Part shown: in pieces, positions 1-9,356 of the stretch
Numbering within the stretch: position 1 is the first letter of the stretch
How the letters are laid out: every line of letters starts with the position of its first letter
The notes under the pieces: generated by a model
Told to the model about the DNA's origin: nothing
Database searches by the model: none
What the model saw: only the letters and a program-made list of their open reading frames with translations
Source of the DNA: an uncultured Bacilli bacterium
Lineage (GTDB): Bacteria > Bacillota_I > Bacilli_A > RF39 > UBA660
Assembly: GCA_947631205.1 (NCBI GenBank)
Contig: CANRKL010000004.1
Span: 1-45,045 of the forward strand
Direction: 5' to 3'
Length of the DNA stretch: 45,045 nt
Made by a program: the position numbers and the translations under genes

Positions 1-94
1 ATACCCCCCCCCCAAGCAACATTGCACTTAGGGCTACCGCAAAAGTCATAAGTTTCTTTTTATTATTTTTCTCTTTATATTTGTCTATTCTCAT
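1..94 (-). CDS. 5' end of a further surface-protein paralog, truncated by the window edge; poly-G tract in the signal peptide, apparently out of frame
   Basis: Reverse complement from 94 reads MRIDKYKEKNNKKKLMTFAVALSAMLLGGGV..., nearly identical to the N-termini of the genes at 23529 and 31803; RBS AGAAGGAAAG upstream. Confidence 0.75.
   Translation of the reverse strand, partial: MRIDKYKEKNNKKKLMTFAVALSAMLLGGGV
4..13 (-). repeat. poly-G (10) homopolymer tract in signal-peptide coding region (contingency locus)
   Basis: 10 consecutive C on + strand, 27 codons after the ATG at 94. Confidence 0.85.
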
Positions 95-170
95 GACTTT
101 CCTTCTTTCTATTATCTTAAGTTTATCACATCACTCTTTTATTTTAAAGTATTAAATTTTTTGCATAGTC

Positions 171-201
171 AAAAAAACACCAACATTTTTGTTGTGTTTC
201 A
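171..201 (-). terminator. intrinsic terminator of the 214-1524 gene
   Basis: Minus strand AACACAACAAAAATGTTGGTGTTTTTTT: stem-loop plus U-tract just after the stop codon. Confidence 0.6.
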
Positions 202-213
202 TAAAATTTAAAT

Positions 214-1524
214 TTAACTTACTCCCTCTATCACAAATGGATTACCTTGACTTCCATAATCACTTTCAGAATTATCTTTTATTTTGATATTGCTCTTTAA
301 GTAGGCAACAGGGCGAATGGCACGAGCACTGTGGGCATTGTTGTTGCTCACGTTCCCGCCAGAACTCACACGGAACACAATGTGAGCATTCGACGAATAA
401 GGGACAGGTGTTATGGTCCATTCATAAGATGATGTTGGTAATAACCAATCATTCCCTTTACAATCTGGTGTACTTTCAGACCATTTATACATTGTTTTTG
501 CTAAACATTCACTTCTTACACTTCCTCCGACGGCATATCCATAGTCAGATGGGTACATTAGCCCTATATAGCCATCCCATGTTGTTTTCCTCTCTACTGG
601 GTCATTGCAATAGCTTCCTCCACTACATTGTTCTTTTCCATTATGAGCACTTCTCTCTCCTTGATACATATAACTTGCTGTTATTTTACTCGTATTACTT
701 GAATATTCATCAGGCATGGTTCCCGTATTCCATCTTACTTTCACTAGTTTGCCTTTGACACTTTCTGTCAGTCCCGTACTACTAAAATCACAAGCTGTTT
801 TAGTATTGTTGGAATTATTGTAACATTCTCCGCTAGTCTTATTCCAATATGCTTCTGTGTTTAAAGTAGTCATTAGGTCTGCCCCGCTCCACTCATTTAC
901 TCCATATCCTCCGTTTACAGAGTTTGCCGATGAGTCCCAGCTATATGACCCTATGCTATCTGCTCTTATTATTTTTATTAAGCTTTGTCCCATACTTTCA
1001 CTTTCATCATTATTTATAACTGTCATATTATTCATAATTCCGATGATTCGCCATAGGATTTTTCCTCCACTAGAGTTTCTATCTCCTATATCAATATAAT
1101 TATAAGGACTTGATCCTATATATCTTAAATTACTATCATCGGTATCATCATATGCTAAATTTGTTGTACCTTTATCTAATATATCATACAAATAATTAGT
1201 AGCTAAATCAGGTGCAAAATATAGATTACATTTTGTTTTATTCTTTGTCATATTTGTTACTATCGGTGCCCAATTTTGATAATTCCATTCAACGCTGGCT
1301 CCATTATTGCATTCAGCGTGTTCAAATCCTAAGTTTTCTGTATTTCCTTTTTGAGGCATGGTTGTTAATTGTTGGTTTCCATTAAAAAATGCTAAGTAAA
1401 CATTATCGTTAATATTATTCTTTTGAGGTACTTTAAATATCTTAAAGCCATTTAGAATATCAATTAATAATATAAATAATATTATAATTATTAAAGTTTT
1501 TTCTTTATTTATATATTTTTTCAT
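214..1524 (-). CDS. membrane-anchored/secreted surface protein of the DGR-target-like family (copy L1)
   Basis: 436 aa ORF; N-terminal hydrophobic segment; shares LRYIGSSPYNYIDIGDR, WRIIGIMNNM, WDGYIGLMYPSDYGYAVGG and RPVAYLKS blocks with four other ORFs. Confidence 0.85.
   Translation of the reverse strand: MKKYINKEKTLIIIILFILLIDILNGFKIFKVPQKNNINDNVYLAFFNGNQQLTTMPQKGNTENLGFEHAECNNGASVEWNYQNWAPIVTNMTKNKTKCNLYFAPDLATNYLYDILDKGTTNLAYDDTDDSNLRYIGSSPYNYIDIGDRNSSGGKILWRIIGIMNNMTVINNDESESMGQSLIKIIRADSIGSYSWDSSANSVNGGYGVNEWSGADLMTTLNTEAYWNKTSGECYNNSNNTKTACDFSSTGLTESVKGKLVKVRWNTGTMPDEYSSNTSKITASYMYQGERSAHNGKEQCSGGSYCNDPVERKTTWDGYIGLMYPSDYGYAVGGSVRSECLAKTMYKWSESTPDCKGNDWLLPTSSYEWTITPVPYSSNAHIVFRVSSGGNVSNNNAHSARAIRPVAYLKSNIKIKDNSESDYGSQGNPFVIEGVS
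310..420 (-). other. putative DGR variable region (VR-1)
   Basis: 111-nt block from TGGACC to CGCCCT aligning gap-free with 22260-22370 and 30526-30636; differences confined to codon positions 1/2 of NNY-type codons. Confidence 0.75.
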
Positions 1525-1532
1525 ACCTTACC

Positions 1533-2927
1533 TCAACTTTCTAACTCAAATGGATTACTGTAGCTTCCATAATTACTATCAGTTTTATTTTGTATTTTAA
1601 TAGAAGACTTTAAATAAGCAACAGGGTACACATCATTATCATCATAACTTATAGTGATAGCTATTCTATAATTTTGAACAATTCGAAATACATAGCTACC
1701 ATAACTCGAATAAGCGGCAGGGGTTATGGTCCATTCGTCATTGGAGCCAAGTCTTAACCAATCATTTCCTGAACAACCTAAAGCACTATCATCCCATTCA
1801 AACATGCTTCTTCCTAAACAAGTAACTCGTTTACTTCCACCAACTGCGTATCCATAATCTGACGGATACATTAAACCTATATATCCATCCCATGTTGTAT
1901 ACCTTGTAACTTGGTCATTGCAGTTACTTTCTCCACCGCTACAAAACTTTTTTCCATGATTGTTACTTCTCTCCCCTTCATACATATAGCTTACATTAAT
2001 TTTATTTTTGAGAATATTATATTGATAATCAGAAGCGGTAAAAAAATCATCTGGTGTTGTTCCGGTATTCCATCTTACTTTAACTAATTTATCTTTGACT
2101 TCAGGAGTCAATCCCGTACTACTAAAATCACAAGCTTTATTACTATTGTTCATTCCTGTATAACATTGTCCAATGTTTTTGTTCCAGTACGTATCTGAGT
2201 TTAAGGTTTTCATTAAGTCAGAATCACTCCATTCATTCACTCCATCGCAAGAATTTACACCACATTCCGATGAGTCCCAACTATATGACCCTATACTATC
2301 TGCTCTAATTATTTTTATTAAGCTTTGTCCTGGATTTTCAATTTTATCATCATTGATAACTGTCATATTATTCATTACTCCTATTATTCGCCATAAAATT
2401 GGTTTATTTGTACTATCTCTATCCCCAATATCAATATAATTATTTGGACTTGCTCCAATATATCTTAAATTACTATCACCGGTATCATCATATGCTAAAG
2501 TAGCAGTATCATTTGAAGCTATGTCATAAATTGTATCACTAGCAACTTTTGGTCCAAAATATAATTTACATTTTGTTTTACTTTCTTTTAAATTAGTTAC
2601 CATAGGTGCCCATTTGTTTCTATTCCATGAAATACTCGCTCCCTTATCACATTCTCCACGTTCAAAAGCTAAATTATCTGTATTATCTTTTGTTGGCATT
2701 TCATCTAATACAGTATCTCCCTTATAAAAGGTAAAGAAAACATCGCCACTACCTTCATAGTTTACTGTGCCTTCCATCACTTTAAAACTAACATTTTCTT
2801 GATAACTTGCAAAAGAACCTTTTATTACTAATTCTTCTATAAAAAATACACCTATTAATATTACTAAAGTTGTTCCTAAAAATATTTTTTTCTTATTTTT
2901 CTTTTCTTTAAATTTGTCTATTTTCAT
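1533..2927 (-). CDS. surface protein paralog (copy L2), no poly-G tract, non-DGR-like C-terminus
   Basis: Same family blocks; likely start at ATG 2927 (MKIDKFKEKKNKKK) preceded by AAGGAG; the called ORF extends to 3005. Confidence 0.82.
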   Translation of the reverse strand: MKIDKFKEKKNKKKIFLGTTLVILIGVFFIEELVIKGSFASYQENVSFKVMEGTVNYEGSGDVFFTFYKGDTVLDEMPTKDNTDNLAFERGECDKGASISWNRNKWAPMVTNLKESKTKCKLYFGPKVASDTIYDIASNDTATLAYDDTGDSNLRYIGASPNNYIDIGDRDSTNKPILWRIIGVMNNMTVINDDKIENPGQSLIKIIRADSIGSYSWDSSECGVNSCDGVNEWSDSDLMKTLNSDTYWNKNIGQCYTGMNNSNKACDFSSTGLTPEVKDKLVKVRWNTGTTPDDFFTASDYQYNILKNKINVSYMYEGERSNNHGKKFCSGGESNCNDQVTRYTTWDGYIGLMYPSDYGYAVGGSKRVTCLGRSMFEWDDSALGCSGNDWLRLGSNDEWTITPAAYSSYGSYVFRIVQNYRIAITISYDDNDVYPVAYLKSSIKIQNKTDSNYGSYSNPFELES

Positions 2928-2970
2928 ATTTTTACTCCTTAATTTTATTATGGACTTTATTATTAAATTT

Positions 2971-3005
2971 ATTATAACATTTTTGCATTGCATTTTGCAA
3001 GGCAT
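2971..3005 (-). promoter_or_regulatory. candidate L2 promoter with TGCAA direct repeats
   Basis: Minus strand TTGCAA-18 nt-TATAAT, with three TGCAA repeats between and over the elements. Confidence 0.4.
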
Positions 3006-3053
3006 ATTATCTTTTTAATTTGTCATACAATATAAAAAAGGAGCTGGTAGAAA

Positions 3054-3260
3054 TTGGCATTCCAATTAAATAAAGAAAAAAAGGAAACCGAAAATAAAAC
3101 TATTCGTTTCCCATTGCCTCTAATTAAAAAGATTGAAAAGGTATTAGAGGGTACAGAGGTTACTTTTTCTAAATTTGTTATTCAAGCTTGTGAATATGCT
3201 TTAGAAGAAATGGAACCTAAAAAGAAAAAAGAAGTAAGAAAAAAATCATTAATCAAGTAA
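3054..3260 (+). CDS. small ribbon-helix-helix-like DNA-binding protein
   Basis: 68 aa, TTG start after AAGGAG; KTIRFPLPLIKKIEKVLEGTEVTFSKFVIQACEYAL resembles Arc/CopG-type RHH. Confidence 0.55.
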   Translation: MAFQLNKEKKETENKTIRFPLPLIKKIEKVLEGTEVTFSKFVIQACEYALEEMEPKKKKEVRKKSLIK

Positions 3261-3272
3261 TGATTTTTTATC
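3241..3272 (+). terminator. intrinsic terminator
   Basis: AAAAATCATTA-atcaag-TAATGATTTTTTA hairpin overlapping the stop codon. Confidence 0.7.
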
Positions 3273-3287
3273 ATTTTAGACCACTTT

Positions 3288-5669
3288 TCATTCAATAGTT
3301 GGGTCAATTTTATGAAACATTTTGATGCTAAAGTCATAAAGTTTTTTAAAGACATATAAGGAGTCAAAGATTAAAACTAATCCTATTAAAACAGTTTGAG
3401 GTGTATATGGGATTAGATTAAAAAATTTATATTGGAAAGTTATACAGTATATAAATCCTAATAGTAATGAAGAAAATAATATTTTACGCCAAAAGGTAAA
3501 AGGAATACATATTTTATAAAGAAAGATAAATCCTGTTACAGCAGTTAAGTAAACAGATAAAGTGCTGGTTAAATTAAAATCTAGGTTAAAGACATAGCTA
3601 AATAAGGTAATTAAAACAACGTTAAAGAAAACTGTTAGGGCTCCTGGAATACTTTTACTAACTATTTTTAATAAGAAGTTTCCTTTTACTAAGTCATTAT
3701 TAGGTTCTAAGGCTAGTAAAAATGAAGGTATTCCTATTGTAACTCCTGTAATTAGAGTTAGTTGTATAGGAATAAAGAAGTACTTAGAACCTACAATAAT
3801 ACTATATATTATTAATAAGACAGTATAAAATGTTTTAACAAGTAAAAGAGATGATGAACGACCAATATTGTTAATAGTTCTTCTTCCTTCAGCAACTATT
3901 TTAGGTAATGAATCAAAATTATCATTTAGTAAGACTAATTGAGCAACATTTCTAGCTGCTTCTGTTCCACTAGATATAGAAATAGCACAATCACTTTTTT
4001 TAAGTGCTAAAACATCATTCACACCATCTCCAGTCATAGCAACACATCTTCCTTTATTTTGTAAAGATGTTACAATAACTTTTTTTTCATTAGGCTTTAC
4101 TCGCCCAAAAATATCGTATTTAGTAACTGCTTCGCTTAGTTCTTCTTCACTTAAATTTTCTACATCTATTCCTGTAACATTTTTTAAACCAACTTTATGT
4201 GCTATTTTAATAACTGTTTTTACATTATCACCAGAAATAATTTTTACACTTACTCCTTGTTTTTGAAAATACTCTAAAGTCTCTTTAGCATTTTCTCTTA
4301 TAACATCTTCTATTAATACTAAGCCAAGAGCTTCTATATTATCTTTTTGATTTAAATCTTTATTTTTACTTTGGGCAACTAATAAAACTCGATAGTCATC
4401 TTGATATTCACTTAATTTAGGAATTTTTTCTAGTTTTGATTTAGGTAAAAGATATTCTGGGGCCCCAATAAATAATGTATCATGATTTTTAAAAGACATA
4501 GCACTATATTTTCTTTCAGATGAGAAAGCTAATTGTTCTTCTATTTCATAGTCAGTTTTATTTTGAGTATAGTTTTTTAAAGAAGTCAATGTAGCATTTT
4601 CATCTTGACTATAACTAACATAAGCACTTATATATTCTAAAATTATCTCTTTATTATTATTTAATGGCACTATATCTTTAACTGCCATTTTTCCCTCAGT
4701 AAGAGTTCCTGTTTTATCTAAACATATCACATCAACTCTAGCAAGTGTTTCTATACAATATAATTGCTGAACTAAAACTTTATATTTAGATAGTCTTATA
4801 ACACTTACAGCCATAACAGAACTAGTTAGTAATACAAGGCCTTCTGGAATCATTCCAATTAAAGCTGCAACAGAAGCAAAAATAGACTCTGTTATGTTTA
4901 ATGTTGTATTATATTGACTAATAAACATAATAATTCCTAGAGGAATAATAGCATAAGAAATAACTTTTAATATATCTTCAAATGATTTTAAGATAACAGA
5001 ATTAATTGGCTTTTGATATTTAGCTTCTTTAGTTATCTTGGATACATAATTATCATTTCCAATATGTTCTACTTTAGCAAGACAATTACCACTGACTATA
5101 AAAGAACCAGATAATAATAAATCACCTTTTTTCTTTATAACGGCATCAGCTTCACCAGTTAAAAATGATTCATTTGCTTCAACAGTCCCTTCCATTACAA
5201 TGGAATCAGCAACTATTTGATGACCTGTTTTAACTTTAATAATATCATCTAATACTAATTCATTTAAATTACAACTTTTTTCTTTTCCATCTCTAATAAC
5301 TAATATTTCATTTTCATTTATTAATGATAATCTATCAATAATTTTTTTAGAAATTATTTCTTCTACAATACTTATTATTGAATTGATAATTATTACACCC
5401 ATAAATAAGCAATTTTTTAAACTATTTAACATATCGCCATTTAATATGCCAGCTATAAAAACGGCTATTCCTAAGGCTAAGTTTAAAAAGTTAAAATAAG
5501 TAAAAAAGTTATCTTTAATGATTTGTTTAATTGTTTTAGTTTTGGGTTGGTTATCAAAGTTAACTAAGTTATTTTCTATTCTTGTTTTTACTTGTTCTTC
5601 ACTAAGTCCTTTATCTAAAGGAGGATTATACCTATTATTCATTTTCTCAACTCCTCTATTATTATACAA
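3288..5669 (-). CDS. cation-translocating P-type ATPase (CtpE/MgtA-like)
   Basis: DKTGTLTEGK, TGDGVND and multiple TM segments. Confidence 0.9.
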   Translation of the reverse strand: MYNNRGVEKMNNRYNPPLDKGLSEEQVKTRIENNLVNFDNQPKTKTIKQIIKDNFFTYFNFLNLALGIAVFIAGILNGDMLNSLKNCLFMGVIIINSIISIVEEIISKKIIDRLSLINENEILVIRDGKEKSCNLNELVLDDIIKVKTGHQIVADSIVMEGTVEANESFLTGEADAVIKKKGDLLLSGSFIVSGNCLAKVEHIGNDNYVSKITKEAKYQKPINSVILKSFEDILKVISYAIIPLGIIMFISQYNTTLNITESIFASVAALIGMIPEGLVLLTSSVMAVSVIRLSKYKVLVQQLYCIETLARVDVICLDKTGTLTEGKMAVKDIVPLNNNKEIILEYISAYVSYSQDENATLTSLKNYTQNKTDYEIEEQLAFSSERKYSAMSFKNHDTLFIGAPEYLLPKSKLEKIPKLSEYQDDYRVLLVAQSKNKDLNQKDNIEALGLVLIEDVIRENAKETLEYFQKQGVSVKIISGDNVKTVIKIAHKVGLKNVTGIDVENLSEEELSEAVTKYDIFGRVKPNEKKVIVTSLQNKGRCVAMTGDGVNDVLALKKSDCAISISSGTEAARNVAQLVLLNDNFDSLPKIVAEGRRTINNIGRSSSLLLVKTFYTVLLIIYSIIVGSKYFFIPIQLTLITGVTIGIPSFLLALEPNNDLVKGNFLLKIVSKSIPGALTVFFNVVLITLFSYVFNLDFNLTSTLSVYLTAVTGFIFLYKICIPFTFWRKILFSSLLLGFIYCITFQYKFFNLIPYTPQTVLIGLVLIFDSLYVFKKLYDFSIKMFHKIDPTIE

Positions 5670-5700
5670 TGAGAAAATAAATTAGTAAATTAAAGAGTTA

Positions 5701-8295
5701 TTAAACACCAATTTTTAAACCTTTTTTCTTTAAAATTATTTTTCTTAAAAAATCAACTGGTATAACGGTAAAACTAAGAAGAATTACAAACATGAGTTCA
5801 AAGGGAGTAAGTCCAAATGTTCTAAAAACACTTCCTCCTTTATAGATAATTATTATTTGAACTGTAATTATAAATAGGACAATGAAGATAAAAACCATGT
5901 TTTCTTTTAAATGAGCAAAGATGTTTAGACGATTAGTCCTTGCATTAAAAGCATTACCAATACCAATAAAGATAAATAAGGCAAAATAAGCAGTCATTAA
6001 ATATTTTAAATTATTATCTGGTCGGATTATTGTTCTTATATAAGGGGACTTTAAAAAGAAAAGGCATAGGAAGGATGAATATAATCCTGTCCAAATAATT
6101 TCTGAATACATATATTTATTCATTATAGGTTCACTTTTTTTCTTAGGTGGTTCTTGCATTGTTTCGCTAAGAGCTGGTTCAAAAGAAAACGCAAGTCCGG
6201 CAAAAGTATCCATAATCATATTTATCCATAACATTTGGATAATAGTAATTGGTGTATTAATACCAATAAAAGGACCAATTATTGAAAGAAATAAGGCTGT
6301 AAAGTTACAAGTTAGTTGATAAATAATAAATTTTCTAATACTTTTAAAAATAGTTCTTCCATATAATATGGCTTTACTAATTGATAAGATATTATCATCT
6401 AATATAACAATATCCGAAGCTTCTTTCGCCACTTCTGTTCCACTACCCATAGCAAATCCCACATTAGCTTTTTTTAAGGCTGGGGCGTCATTTACTCCAT
6501 CTCCAGTCATTCCTACTATTAAATCTTTACTTAAGGCTAAATTAACTAATTTAGTTTTATCACTGGGAAGAGCTCTTGCTATTACTTTTATCTTAGGTAA
6601 CATCTTACTTAGTTCATATTCACTATAAGAATTTAATTCACTACTAGTTAAAACAATATCACTATCACTAGAAATAATTCCTACTTCCCTAGCTATTTGT
6701 CTTGCTGTTTCTTTAGCATCTCCTGTAATCATAACAACTTGAATTCCAGCATTTTGTATTTCTTGAACGCCAATTTTAGAATTAGGCCGCAAATCATCTT
6801 TTATAGCCACAATTCCTATAAATATTAAATCATCACTATCTAACTTACTATAAGCTAGTGTTATTACTCTAATACCTTTAGAGGTCAGTGAAGTTATTTT
6901 TCTTTTAACTTCTTCTTTGGTTAAAAAAGGCTTTTCTTCTCCATTTTTAAGTAACATCATTCGACATTTTGGTAAAATTATTTCTGAAGCTCCTTTAATA
7001 TATGTTTTTTTTATGCCATTTTCTTTTAAGGTAACTTTAGAATATTTCTTTTTACTATCAAAGTTTTCTTTATTAATTATTTCTAATTTTTCTAAGGGAG
7101 GACTTTGTAAAAATTCAAGTAAAGACCTATCTGTTGCATTTCCACCTATCACTTTATTTTCAGCATATATACTTCCATTATTATAATAAAGGCTATTTTG
7201 TAAAGTATTAAAATAGTTTATATTACTTTTTATATCTTGAATATTTTTAAATGATTTTAACTCTCCATTAATTAGTTCTATTACTTCTAGTTTTCCTTTA
7301 GTTAATGTTCCTGTTTTATCAGTAAATAAAATATTTAAGGAACCAGTTGTTTCTATTCCCACTAATTTTCTTACTAAAACATTATTTTTTAACATTTTTT
7401 TCATATTACTTGCTAAAACAAGAGTTATCATCATTGGCAATCCTTCAGGTACTGCAACTACAATGATTGTAACTGATAAAGTTAAAGCATATATTAAGTA
7501 GTCTATCATTTGATGAACATTAGTTAATGTATTTATAATTTCTGTCATATTAAAGTTATTATTAATAACGATGACAGAAAATAAATATGAAAATGTAACC
7601 AACAACGCCCCTATGTACCCTATTTTACTAATTGTTTTAGCTAACCCTTGAAGTCGCACTTTTAAAGGACTTAAAGGCTCATTATCTTGAACTTCTTTGG
7701 CTAAAGTGCCATAAATAGTTTTGTCACCAACTTTAGTTACAATCATTTTTCCAGAGCCTTCATATACCACTGAACCTCTTAATAAGTTATTATTTTCTTG
7801 AGGATTTTTAAATGCTTCTTTGGTTTCTCCATTTAGTCTTGATTCATCGACTGATAAAGTACCAAAAATTAATTTTCCATCGGCAGGAATAGCATCTCCA
7901 GAATTTAATATAACTATATCATTCGTTACTACATCTTCTAAAGGTATTTCTTTTACTTTGTTATTTCTTAAAACTTTTACTAAAAAGGCTTTAGTTTCTT
8001 CTTGTAATCTTTTAAAAGCTTCTTCACTTCCATATTCGCTTATGGTAGAAATAAAAGTTGCTAAAAAGATAGCAATTAAAATTCCTAGTGTTTCAAACCA
8101 ATTAAAGTCTCTAAATAGAAAGACTATTTTAATGGCTAAAGCAACTAAAAGGATTTTAATAATCGGGTCTCCTAAAGATTCTAGTAATAAACGCCAAAAA
8201 CCTTTTTGTTTAATTTCTGTTATGTTATTTGAGCCATATGTTTTTCTGCTATTTTCTACTTCCTTATCTGTTAGTCCTGTTATATTCATGCCCAT
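5701..8295 (-). CDS. calcium-translocating P-type ATPase, PMCA-type
   Basis: VAVPEGLPMMITL, TDKTGTLTKGK, TGDGVNDAPALKKANVGFAMG. Confidence 0.92.
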   Translation of the reverse strand: MGMNITGLTDKEVENSRKTYGSNNITEIKQKGFWRLLLESLGDPIIKILLVALAIKIVFLFRDFNWFETLGILIAIFLATFISTISEYGSEEAFKRLQEETKAFLVKVLRNNKVKEIPLEDVVTNDIVILNSGDAIPADGKLIFGTLSVDESRLNGETKEAFKNPQENNNLLRGSVVYEGSGKMIVTKVGDKTIYGTLAKEVQDNEPLSPLKVRLQGLAKTISKIGYIGALLVTFSYLFSVIVINNNFNMTEIINTLTNVHQMIDYLIYALTLSVTIIVVAVPEGLPMMITLVLASNMKKMLKNNVLVRKLVGIETTGSLNILFTDKTGTLTKGKLEVIELINGELKSFKNIQDIKSNINYFNTLQNSLYYNNGSIYAENKVIGGNATDRSLLEFLQSPPLEKLEIINKENFDSKKKYSKVTLKENGIKKTYIKGASEIILPKCRMMLLKNGEEKPFLTKEEVKRKITSLTSKGIRVITLAYSKLDSDDLIFIGIVAIKDDLRPNSKIGVQEIQNAGIQVVMITGDAKETARQIAREVGIISSDSDIVLTSSELNSYSEYELSKMLPKIKVIARALPSDKTKLVNLALSKDLIVGMTGDGVNDAPALKKANVGFAMGSGTEVAKEASDIVILDDNILSISKAILYGRTIFKSIRKFIIYQLTCNFTALFLSIIGPFIGINTPITIIQMLWINMIMDTFAGLAFSFEPALSETMQEPPKKKSEPIMNKYMYSEIIWTGLYSSFLCLFFLKSPYIRTIIRPDNNLKYLMTAYFALFIFIGIGNAFNARTNRLNIFAHLKENMVFIFIVLFIITVQIIIIYKGGSVFRTFGLTPFELMFVILLSFTVIPVDFLRKIILKKKGLKIGV

Positions 8296-8618
8296 AAGTC
8301 CTCCTACAAAAACTTATGCCAAAAAATGATTTTTATGAATAAAAAAGGTTTGACAAAATAAGCTAAAATTAAAATATAGAATGAAAAGATGGAATAGCTG
8401 TTAAATGATAAAGTTGGAAAATTAAAAAAATATTTTATAGTAAATTTTAAAGATGTTAAATATTTTTTGGATAGAATAAGAACAATTTGAGAATATAAAA
8501 TTATTTGCCTGTATCACTTTTATTAATTTTTTTGATAAATCATAGTAAATTTTTTCTAACAAAAAGTTCTTGAAATATCTTAAAATATATATTATAATCT
8601 ATTTATTCAACAAGCAAT

Positions 8619-8695
8619 GTTCTTGTAGCTCAGTTGGATAGAGCAATCGCCTTCTAAGCGATCGGTCGAGAGTTCGAATCTCCCCAAGAACACCA
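8619..8695 (+). tRNA. tRNA-Arg(UCU), CCA encoded
   Basis: GTTCTTG/CAAGAAC acceptor, GCTC/GAGC D-stem, ATCGC-CTTCTAA-GCGAT anticodon arm, TTCGAAT loop, ACCA end. Confidence 0.95.
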
Positions 8696-8856
8696 TATGT
8701 TAATTATCCCTTTATTTAAGGGTTTTTTATTTGACTTAATTTTGAAGCCTATATATTTTAATAATTTTTATTCAAGAAAAAAAGTAAGAGAAAAATCACT
8801 TACTTTCTTGATGAAAAGTTTTATTTATACAAAAATCTTTGTCAACTTTTTAACTT

Positions 8857-9300
8857 CTATAAATCATGTTTTTCTTTTAACCAATCTTTTTCTTCTTCAG
8901 ATAAGGTAGTAGATTTAGTTATTTCTTCTCCTATTTGTTTCTTTAATTCTTTTTTTCTTTCTTCTACAAATGTAGTTATATCACTTTTATCTAACTCTTT
9001 TATTTCTTTTTCACTTAAACCTGTGACTTTTTGAATAATTATAAAATCTACTTTTTCTTTTAACATTTTTTTAGCTAACTCTTTGGTTTTTTGTTGTTCA
9101 CCAATGTTAAATCCTTTTTCTAGTCCATAATCAATTCCCTTTTCTAGTCCACAATCAATTCCTTTTTCAACTCCAAAATTAAATCCGTCAACTTGACCAT
9201 TATAATAAGAACATTCTTCATCTAATTTTTTCTTATCATAATACATTAATAAATCAAAATCTTTGACTATTTCTTCTGCTTCTTTGATTACTTTACTCAT
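8857..9300 (-). CDS. C-terminal duplicate fragment of an Rpn-like (PD-(D/E)XK) nuclease
   Basis: 147 aa nearly identical to the C-terminal ~166 aa of the adjacent 9357-10460 ORF. Confidence 0.7.
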   Translation of the reverse strand: MSKVIKEAEEIVKDFDLLMYYDKKKLDEECSYYNGQVDGFNFGVEKGIDCGLEKGIDYGLEKGFNIGEQQKTKELAKKMLKEKVDFIIIQKVTGLSEKEIKELDKSDITTFVEERKKELKKQIGEEITKSTTLSEEEKDWLKEKHDL

Positions 9301-9348
9301 TAGCTCATCACCCTTATATATTTCTTTTAACTCATCTAGGTCATTACA
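8861..9348. repeat. tandem direct repeat, copy 1
   Basis: Aligns to 9361-9905 with few substitutions and one ~57-nt indel. Confidence 0.85.
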
Positions 9349-9356
9349 TAAATCTT

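Noticed and set aside
408-758. Plus-strand ORFs antisense to the surface genes (408-758, 857-1099, 2173-2439, 22499-22708, 23183-23389, 31121-31324)
   Set aside because: Shadow ORFs opposite strongly supported family members; they recur only because the sense genes are paralogous, and have no convincing RBS or domain.
1130-1160. YDDT/YDDTGD motif in the surface proteins as a possible reverse-transcriptase YxDD box
   Set aside because: The motif is in secreted proteins (AYDDTGDSNLRYIG) with no RT domain context; no ORF in the window resembles an RT.
3182-3367. Other shadow ORFs (3182-3367, 8697-8909, 11102-11305, 14064-14300, 16836-17048, 21319-21504, 36029-36262, 41228-41425, 41502-41741, 42213-42614)
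   Set aside because: They overlap well-supported genes in other frames or strands, or are low-complexity AT-rich sequence.
6368-8329. Plus-strand ORFs inside the P-type ATPase gene (6368-6628, 6917-7186, 7820-8329)
   Set aside because: Antisense to a confidently identified ATPase; no independent coding evidence.
9121-9190. Short G-x-E-K-G repeats in the Rpn-like genes as a CRISPR or phase-variable repeat
   Set aside because: In-frame, few and degenerate coding repeats typical of the protein family; no spacer architecture. No CRISPR array was seen in the window.
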